From: Microbispora bryophytorum
Lineage (GTDB): Bacteria; Actinomycetota; Actinomycetes; Streptosporangiales; Streptosporangiaceae
NCBI RefSeq assembly: GCF_006874465.1
Contig: NZ_VIRL01000019.1
Span: 1-64,000, forward strand
Length of the DNA stretch: 64,000 nt
Direction: 5' to 3'
Under the pieces are notes generated by a model, which saw only the letters and a list, made by a program, of their open reading frames with translations, was not told the origin of the DNA and ran no database searches. Both the position numbers and the translations under genes were made by a program. Shown in pieces: positions 58,943 to 64,000 of the stretch. Every line of letters begins with the position of its first letter. The first letter of the stretch is position 1.

Positions 58943-59740
58943 ATGAACCTGACCACGCAAGAGATCGGCGCCAGGCAGGAGACCGGCATCCGGCAGGAGA
59001 CCGGCACGGTGTTGCGGGGCGCGCGGCTGGAGTATCGGCCGCACGGCGACTGCTGGGTGAGCCCGGTGGCCGGCCCGCACATCGGCGCGCGGCACTCCAC
59101 CGTCGACGCGGTCCGCATCCCCGCGGGCCGCCAGTGGGCGCCGCCGGGCGCGGCGGCGGCCGAGCAGATCGCGGTCGTGCTGGCCGGCGCGGGCGTCGGC
59201 ACCGTCGGCTACGAGATCGGCCGGATGCGCGCCGCGTCGGCGCTGTACTCACCCCTGGGCAGTACGTACTCCCTGTCGGCCGGCGACCGGGAGATGACCG
59301 TCTACATCTGGAGCGCCGTGCCGTCCGAGGGCGGCACGGACCGCGCCGTCCGGCCCAGCGCCGGCCCGGTCCGGTTCCGCTCGCTGTGGAACGGCGAGAC
59401 CTGGCTGACGCCGCCCGTCGCGAACGTCCTGTTCCGGCCGGAAGCCGGCCATGCTGGGCTCTGCCTGCGCTGCGGGATCATGCTGCCGGGGGAGACGCTC
59501 GGCGTCCGCCCGCGCGAGCAGAGCGAGGCGGTGTACTTCGTCTTCGAGGGCGAGGGCCAGGTCTACCTGCACGACCGGTGGGTGGACCTGGGGCCGGGCG
59601 ACGGCGTCTTCGCGCCGCCGGGCGTCCGGCACGGCGCCCGCAACCCCCACGCGGGCCACCTCGCCAGCCGCTTCGTCGTGTTCGGCGGTTCCGTGGCCGA
59701 AACGCCGTCATATCTGGCCGATGGTTTGCCAGGTTTGTAG
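58943..59740 (+). CDS. Bicupin protein with an atypical metal site
   Basis: 265 residues in two cupin halves (about 25-130 and 140-255). In the second half motif 2 is complete (GDGVFAPPGVRHGARN), but motif 1 reads LGVRPREQSEAVYFVFEGEG, where the usual HxH is replaced by RPR. The first half (AEQIAVVLAGAG) has no obvious His set. It may therefore not bind metal canonically. The context exporter/ATP-grasp/bicupin recalls BacB of bacilysin, a bicupin isomerase, but the missing histidines argue against the same chemistry. GGGAGAG precedes the ATG, 14 bp after the MFS stop. An N-terminal direct repeat (RQETGIRQETG) is present. Confidence 0.8.
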   Translation: MNLTTQEIGARQETGIRQETGTVLRGARLEYRPHGDCWVSPVAGPHIGARHSTVDAVRIPAGRQWAPPGAAAAEQIAVVLAGAGVGTVGYEIGRMRAASALYSPLGSTYSLSAGDREMTVYIWSAVPSEGGTDRAVRPSAGPVRFRSLWNGETWLTPPVANVLFRPEAGHAGLCLRCGIMLPGETLGVRPREQSEAVYFVFEGEGQVYLHDRWVDLGPGDGVFAPPGVRHGARNPHAGHLASRFVVFGGSVAETPSYLADGLPGL

Positions 59741-59794
59741 CGCGAACGGCCGTGGCGGTGGGGAAAAATAAGGGTGGAAAATCCGCCTCGTTCA

Positions 59795-59812
59795 ATCCGA
59801 GTGGTCTCGGAT
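59795..59812. promoter_or_regulatory. Hairpin between the cupin and AKR genes
   Basis: ATCCGAG-TGGT-CTCGGAT, a perfect 7-bp stem with a 4-nt loop, in the 183-bp AT-richer gap. No T-run. It could be a weak terminator or operator; CGATATCG (59870-59880 area) is another small palindrome nearby. Confidence 0.45.
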
Positions 59813-59923
59813 GCATCCTCGCGTTTCTTGTACCTCCATTACTTCCAGCGGTGTCCACGTGAATGACGAAGCGATATCGAAATCGTTCGAACGGCCTCGG
59901 CCATGCGGGTCGCGGGTGGCGTC

Positions 59924-60850
59924 ATGCGGCGCGTGAACCTCGGCGGGCAGGGGCTGGTCGCCACGAGCCTCGGGCTCGGCTGCACCGCGCTGACCGGATC
60001 GTACGGCCCGGCCGACCCCGATGAGGCGATGCGGGTCGTCCTGCGCGCACTCGACGGCGGCGTGTCGCTGATCGACCTGATCGACGCCGACGGCGAGGCC
60101 GAGCGTCTGGTCGGCAAGGCCGTCGCCCACCGGCGCGACGAGGCCCTGATCGCGGCCGCCCCCGGTGCGGCCCGCTGGGAGGGGCGGGGCTGCGTGTTCC
60201 GCCCCGAGGACCTCGGCCGCGCCTGCGACGCGTCGCTGGCCCGCCTGGGGATCGAGCGGATCGACCTGTTCGTGGTGGACCCCGGCGCGGCCGGCGCGCC
60301 GATCGAGGAGACGATGGGCGCGGCGGGCCTCCTCCAGGACGCCGGGAAGATCGCGCACATCGGGGTTCGCGGGCTGGACGGAAACCGGCTGCGGCGCGCG
60401 CACGCGGCGCGGCCCGTCGCCGCCGTCGCGGTGGAGTACTCCCTGTGGCAGCGCCGGGCGGAGCGGGAGCTGCTGCCGCTGGCGCGCGAGCTGGGCATGG
60501 GCGTGGTCGCCGGCAGGCCGCTCGGCCGGGGCTTTCTGGCCGGCCGGATCACCTCGCAGGTCCAGCTCGGCCCGGGGGACGTGCGCCGCCTGGACCCGCG
60601 TTTCTCCCCCGAGAGCCTGGAAGCCGAGCTGCTGCGGCTGCGCGACGCACAGGGGGTGGCGGCGGACATGGACGTCGGCATGGGGCGCCTGGCCATCGCC
60701 TGGCTGCTGGCGCGAGGCGGCGACATCGTGCCGGTGCCGAGCACGCGCGACCTGGTCCACCTGGAGATGAACCTCACCGCGACCGGCATCCTGCTGCCCG
60801 AGCCGCTCAAGGCCCGCCTCGCCAGGGCCTTCCCTCTGAAAGAGGACTAG
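59924..60850 (+). CDS. Aldo/keto reductase-fold protein with a degenerate catalytic tetrad
   Basis: 308 residues that align with AKR13-type enzymes: TSLGLGCTALTGSYGPADP, LARLGIERIDLF, GAPIEETMGAAGLLQDAGKIAHIGV, VAVEYSLWQRRAERELLP, GRPLGRGFLAG. At the catalytic positions, DTADxYG is replaced by DLIDADG (Tyr lost), the ATKFG lysine by IAAAPG, and the histidine of LHRxD by VVDPG. Only the Asp remains. It cannot use the normal AKR mechanism, so it is a pseudoenzyme, binder or new chemistry. ATG at 59924 or 59903; neither has a clear RBS. Confidence 0.8.
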   Translation: MRRVNLGGQGLVATSLGLGCTALTGSYGPADPDEAMRVVLRALDGGVSLIDLIDADGEAERLVGKAVAHRRDEALIAAAPGAARWEGRGCVFRPEDLGRACDASLARLGIERIDLFVVDPGAAGAPIEETMGAAGLLQDAGKIAHIGVRGLDGNRLRRAHAARPVAAVAVEYSLWQRRAERELLPLARELGMGVVAGRPLGRGFLAGRITSQVQLGPGDVRRLDPRFSPESLEAELLRLRDAQGVAADMDVGMGRLAIAWLLARGGDIVPVPSTRDLVHLEMNLTATGILLPEPLKARLARAFPLKED

Positions 60851-60878
60851 CTGCCCGTCTCTGGAGGAGGGCTGATGC

Positions 60879-61592
60879 TCAGGGGAGCGAGCGCTGCCCC
60901 CGCAGGCCGGGGGTGTTCGGCCGTGGGCGGGGCGCCGGCTGGTCGCGGCGCGGCGAGATGAGCGAGGCGGCCAGCGCCTTGTTGACCGCGTCGATCCGGG
61001 AGACGGCACCCAGCTTGGTGAAGATGTTGTGCAGGTGCCGCTTGATGGTCGCCTCGGTGAGCGTGAGCCGGGTGGCGATCTGGTAGTTGCTCAGGGCCTG
61101 GGCGGCGAGTTCGAGGATCTCCCGCTCCCTGTCGGTCAGCACCACCTTCGACCCGCCTCCCTGCACCTGGGCGAAGGAGTCGCGCGAGACGGCGAGCACG
61201 AGCCGGTCGGGCTCGACCCTGACACTCCTGACGGCCGAGATCAGCTCCTGGCGGTGCACGCTCTTGAGCAGGTAGCCGCGGATGCCCGCCGCCAGCAGGC
61301 GGCTCAGCAGCTGCGGGCCGTCGTACATGCTGAGGATGATGATCTGCGACTCGGGCGAGATCGTGCGCATGCGGGCCACGGTCTGTGTGGCGTCGTCTCC
61401 GGGGATCTCGACGTCGAGGAGGACCACGTCGGGCCGCTCCCGCTCGACCAGGGCCACCGCCCCGTCGGAGTCGCCCGCCTCGCCGACGACCTCGAAGTCG
61501 TCCTGGGCCTCCAGGATCTCGCGCAGGCCCTCCCGGAACAGCGCGTGGTCGTCCACGACGGCAATCCTGATCATGGTGCCTGGTGCGCTCAT
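60879..61592 (-). CDS. NarL/LuxR-family response regulator
   Basis: 237 residues. Receiver domain IAVVDDHALFREGLREIL with phospho-acceptor Asp60 (VVLLDVEIPG), the Thr/Ser switch in IILSMYDG and the Lys in YLLKSVHR. The C-terminal LuxR HTH is LTDREREILELAAQALSNYQIATRL-x-EATIKRHLHNIFTKLG (core EATIKRHLHNIFTKLG). ATG at 61592 has GAGGGGG 4 bp upstream. Third gene of the ubiA/kinase/regulator operon, so it is the partner of the kinase and the best candidate for pathway-specific control. A C-terminal Pro/Arg tail is unusual. Confidence 0.93.
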   Translation of the reverse strand: MSAPGTMIRIAVVDDHALFREGLREILEAQDDFEVVGEAGDSDGAVALVERERPDVVLLDVEIPGDDATQTVARMRTISPESQIIILSMYDGPQLLSRLLAAGIRGYLLKSVHRQELISAVRSVRVEPDRLVLAVSRDSFAQVQGGGSKVVLTDREREILELAAQALSNYQIATRLTLTEATIKRHLHNIFTKLGAVSRIDAVNKALAASLISPRRDQPAPRPRPNTPGLRGQRSLP

Positions 61593-61659
61593 TTTGCCCC
61601 CTCGCCTGGCGGCTCGGGGCCGCGTGAGCGAGTCGCGCGGTGTTCCCTGATCCGCTCGC

Positions 61660-62784
61660 TCATGCGGTAAGCCCCGAGAACGGCACGTAAAGTTCGACGT
61701 GCGTGCCGTTGCCCGGCCTGCTCGTGATGGTGGTCGTCCCTCCGATGATCGCAGCGCGTTCCTGCATCGACAGCAGGCCCACCCCGTCCGACCGCCTTCC
61801 CCCTTGCGCGAAGCCCAGGCCGTCGTCCTCCACCGACGCCCGCAGCTCGTGGGGGGCGAAGTCGATCCGGATCAGCACCTTGGTGGGGTTGCCGTGGTTG
61901 AGCGCGTTCCTGGTCGCCTCACGCAGGATGAGGAAGGACTCGTCGCGCACGGTGGGAGAGGCCCACGTCTCGTCCCCGCTGACCCGCAGCCGGATGTCCA
62001 CCTCGTCCATGTCCACGGTCTCGAGGTAGTAGAGAAGGGCCTTCTCCAGGCTGTTGAGCGGCTCGTGCGGGTGCAGCTCGCTGGTGACCGCCCGGAGGTT
62101 CTGCATCGTCTCCAGGATGGCCTGCTGGGCCGTCTCCACCTTGGCGGTCGCCGTCGCCGGCTTGTTCGCCCGGTGCAGGTCGTACAGCTCCAGTTGCCGG
62201 TGGGCGACGCTGAGGCCGTGCCCGAGCCGGTCGTGCAGTTCGCGGGCGATCCGGCGGCGCTCCTCGACCTGGGCCTCGTGGACCTTGTCGAGCAGGAAGC
62301 TGGAGTAGCTGGCCGAGGCCTCCCTGATCCGTGTCGTGATGCTGCGCTCCAGCCCCAGCACGACCAGCGTGAGCAGCTGCATGGACTCGGCGTCGCCGGG
62401 CATGCGCTCCAGCAGGCAGGTCACGACCGCCTGGAACCACACCGACGCCGCACGGAGCGATTCGTCCGGATGGACCCCGCTCGCCGCCCTGGTCACCCCC
62501 ACCTCCCACGCGATGATCTTGTGGGAGTCGCCGACCCTGATGCTGCCGGCCCGGAGCGTCTCCGCGACGTCGTCGAGGATCTGCTCCGCGTTCGCCAGCG
62601 CCTGCCGCAGGGCGATCGGATCGCGGCTGATCGGGCTGTTCAGTGCCGCCAGGTTCTGCGCGTACGCTTCCAGAATCTCGGAGCGATGGGCTTCGAGGAA
62701 ACCCTCGAAGTCCGGGACCGCCGGTCCCAGTTCTCGATCTCCCGCCAATGGACCCTCCGAGGGGAAGCGGACGAGTGTCTCCAT
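61660..62784 (-). CDS. Soluble sensor histidine kinase (HisKA_3 type)
   Basis: 374 residues without membrane helices. An N-terminal helical sensory region (about 25-160) is followed by the HisKA_3 box VEERRRIARELHDRLGHGLS with phospho-His184 and an HATPase domain (REATRNALNHG N-box, VEDDGLGF G1, GVGLLSMQERAAIIGG G2). It must read an internal signal, perhaps a pathway intermediate or nitrogen oxide; no haem or Fe-S motif is obvious. It lies 6 bp after ubiA and before the response regulator on the same transcript. Confidence 0.92.
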   Translation of the reverse strand: METLVRFPSEGPLAGDRELGPAVPDFEGFLEAHRSEILEAYAQNLAALNSPISRDPIALRQALANAEQILDDVAETLRAGSIRVGDSHKIIAWEVGVTRAASGVHPDESLRAASVWFQAVVTCLLERMPGDAESMQLLTLVVLGLERSITTRIREASASYSSFLLDKVHEAQVEERRRIARELHDRLGHGLSVAHRQLELYDLHRANKPATATAKVETAQQAILETMQNLRAVTSELHPHEPLNSLEKALLYYLETVDMDEVDIRLRVSGDETWASPTVRDESFLILREATRNALNHGNPTKVLIRIDFAPHELRASVEDDGLGFAQGGRRSDGVGLLSMQERAAIIGGTTTITSRPGNGTHVELYVPFSGLTA

Positions 62785-62790
62785 CCTGGA

Positions 62791-63738
62791 CTAAGCCGCA
62801 CGCCCAGACAATAAGAATTGTGACACCAGCGGGAGAAGAACGGCCAAATGTACAGCGTATTGCGTCGTCATGAACGCCCGGTAGGGCAGGCGGCGGCGCA
62901 CCCGGGACCCCCGGGAAAGCGGAGTGAGGGTGACGACGACGAGCAGCGATGCGCCGGTGAGCATCGCGGCCGGCGCCATGCCGAGGGGCGCCCGCAATAG
63001 GACCGCGACCGCGCAGAAAGCGAGCGCGACGGAGGCGGCGACCGCCGACAGCAGCAGCCTGACCGGCCATTCTCCGCGGCTCACCGCGAACGTCACGCGC
63101 CCGGCGGAGCGGTCGCCCGCGATGTCGGGCAGGTCCTTCGCCGGAGTGCCGACCAGGCCCATCCACAGCGAGGCCGCGAGGGCGAACGCGGGCAGCGCGA
63201 TCACCGCCTGCCCGGCGGGGCCGGTCCCGCACGAGGTGTAGCCCGCGCAGTAGGAGAGCAGTCCGGACACGCCGCCGACCACCACGGTGGCGCTGGACCA
63301 CTTCTTCAGCTGGAAGGGCGGCGCCGAGTAGAGGTAGCCCAGCACGAGCACCGCCGTGACCAGCCAGATCATCGGGCCGCCGAGCAGCAGCGCGCCGAGC
63401 AGGGCCGCCGCGGCGGAGGCCCAGGCGATGATCCGGGCCTGGGCGGGGTCGAGCTCGCCGCGGGCGATCGGCCGGCGCGAGCCGTTCACGCGGTCCTCCC
63501 GCACGTCCATCACGCCGTTGAACAGGTAGACGAAGAAGATCGCGCACTGCCACACCACGGCCCCCGCCACCAGGCGGAACGGGTCGGCGGGGGCGAGTCC
63601 GGCGTCCAGGGCCGCGCCGGAGGCGAACCGCAGGAAGAAGATGGCCAGAACGGACGGGCGCGCCTCGGTCACGCACATTCCGAGGATTCGGAAAGGCGAA
63701 ATTGAAATGGCCGGGAAAGCTGCTCTGGTGATCGACAT
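62791..63738 (-). CDS. UbiA-family prenyltransferase
   Basis: 315 residues with about 8 hydrophobic helices. The first Asp-rich motif is NGVMDVREDRVNGSRRP and the second TPAKDLPDIAGDRSAG, both with the spacing needed to hold Mg-prenyl diphosphate. UbiA enzymes prenylate aromatic acceptors at the membrane. The operon link to the two-component system and its position beside the pap cluster suggest an amino- or hydroxy-aryl acceptor, but a menaquinone- or lipid-type role cannot be excluded. ATG at 63738. Confidence 0.88.
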   Translation of the reverse strand: MSITRAAFPAISISPFRILGMCVTEARPSVLAIFFLRFASGAALDAGLAPADPFRLVAGAVVWQCAIFFVYLFNGVMDVREDRVNGSRRPIARGELDPAQARIIAWASAAAALLGALLLGGPMIWLVTAVLVLGYLYSAPPFQLKKWSSATVVVGGVSGLLSYCAGYTSCGTGPAGQAVIALPAFALAASLWMGLVGTPAKDLPDIAGDRSAGRVTFAVSRGEWPVRLLLSAVAASVALAFCAVAVLLRAPLGMAPAAMLTGASLLVVVTLTPLSRGSRVRRRLPYRAFMTTQYAVHLAVLLPLVSQFLLSGRAA

Positions 63739-64000
63739 GACTCGGAGTATGTGTCCGATTCAGGGGGGCGTTAAGAGGGCCGCCCGGGAGGTTGTACCAG
63801 GTCTACAACTTTCGATACCCCTACCGATCGTACGGGTGATACGGGGCGCACTCTAGTTGCTTCTCCCTTGCCCCTTGACCAGGGCGCTTGTAGCTTCGGC
63901 AACGTACCGGTCAGCGAATCACCAGCAATTTGGACGGCCTTCCGGACGGAAGTCGGCGCGATTCGCGGGCAGCTTTTCGGAGAAACGGTCGGTCGCGAAT
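63739..64000. promoter_or_regulatory. Upstream region of the ubiA operon with a GTTGTA/TACAAC dyad
   Basis: GTTGTA (63791-63796) and TACAAC (63804-63809), 7-bp spacer, form an inverted repeat 53 bp before ubiA, probably a regulator site. CTACAACTTT (63803-63812) is the same decamer found before the peptide gene. The rest up to 64000 contains no gene that can be called; GATACCCCTACC nearby is unassigned. Confidence 0.5.

Noticed and set aside
63739-64000. Plus-strand small ORF (63641-63856) at the right edge
   Set aside because: It overlaps ubiA antisense and the GTTGTA dyad, has no RBS and no family resemblance.

Overview
The window is high-GC actinomycete chromosome. It has GTG and TTG starts, many 4-bp ATGA/GTGA overlaps, leaderless promoters, DisA and RadA side by side, an EtfD-type Fe-S oxidoreductase, a DivIVA-like coiled-coil protein, a homologue of the mycothiol-dependent nitroreductase, and an ECF sigma/anti-sigma pair. 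A filamentous rare actinomycete, possibly Streptosporangiaceae, fits best; the genus cannot be fixed from sequence alone. No rRNA, tRNA, CRISPR array, transposase or prophage was seen.

Layout. 1-14 kb is mostly housekeeping and regulation: the ClpC tail, an orphan EboE-like protein, ECF sigma/anti-sigma, MutY, peptidase E, DisA, RadA, ArsR plus an SRPBCC protein, MerR plus thioredoxin, two methyltransferases, a TIM-barrel protein and a TetR regulator. 14-31 kb holds EtfD, a glycosyltransferase pair, a STAS and a PP2C phosphatase, a CsoR-like metal sensor, a PIG-V-type mannosyltransferase, a DivIVA-like protein, a GntR regulator and kynureninase. 31-38 kb has a nitro/N-oxide flavour: a nitroreductase-like DsbA protein, then a LysR regulator divergent from a tightly coupled FAD monooxygenase/fumarase-family lyase pair that looks like CreE/CreD (aspartate to nitrosuccinate to nitrite), followed by a nitronate monooxygenase. 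38-42.7 kb has a Phd/VapC toxin-antitoxin pair, a ROK regulator and a secreted two-discoidin-domain protein.

42.8-63.7 kb is the most interesting part: a candidate biosynthetic cluster without NRPS or PKS. It contains a 4-aminophenylpyruvate module (papB, papA, papC homologues plus a dedicated DAHP synthase), a stand-alone adenylate-forming ligase, a complete nitrate-to-nitrite cassette (NarK, molybdopterin nitrate reductase, FAD/[2Fe-2S] electron donor) with no nitrite reductase, a 31-codon basic proline-rich peptide gene, two ATP-grasp ligases, an MFS exporter, a bicupin, an aldo/keto reductase-fold protein that has lost its catalytic tetrad, and a UbiA prenyltransferase in an operon with a two-component system. 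My working hypothesis is an arylamine-derived, ligase-assembled peptide-like product. Nitrite, from nitrate and perhaps also from the CreE/CreD pair 8 kb away, may be used for N-N (diazo or diazonium) chemistry by the adenylating ligase. The arylamine part is well supported by signature residues; the diazotisation and peptide-ligation parts are inference.
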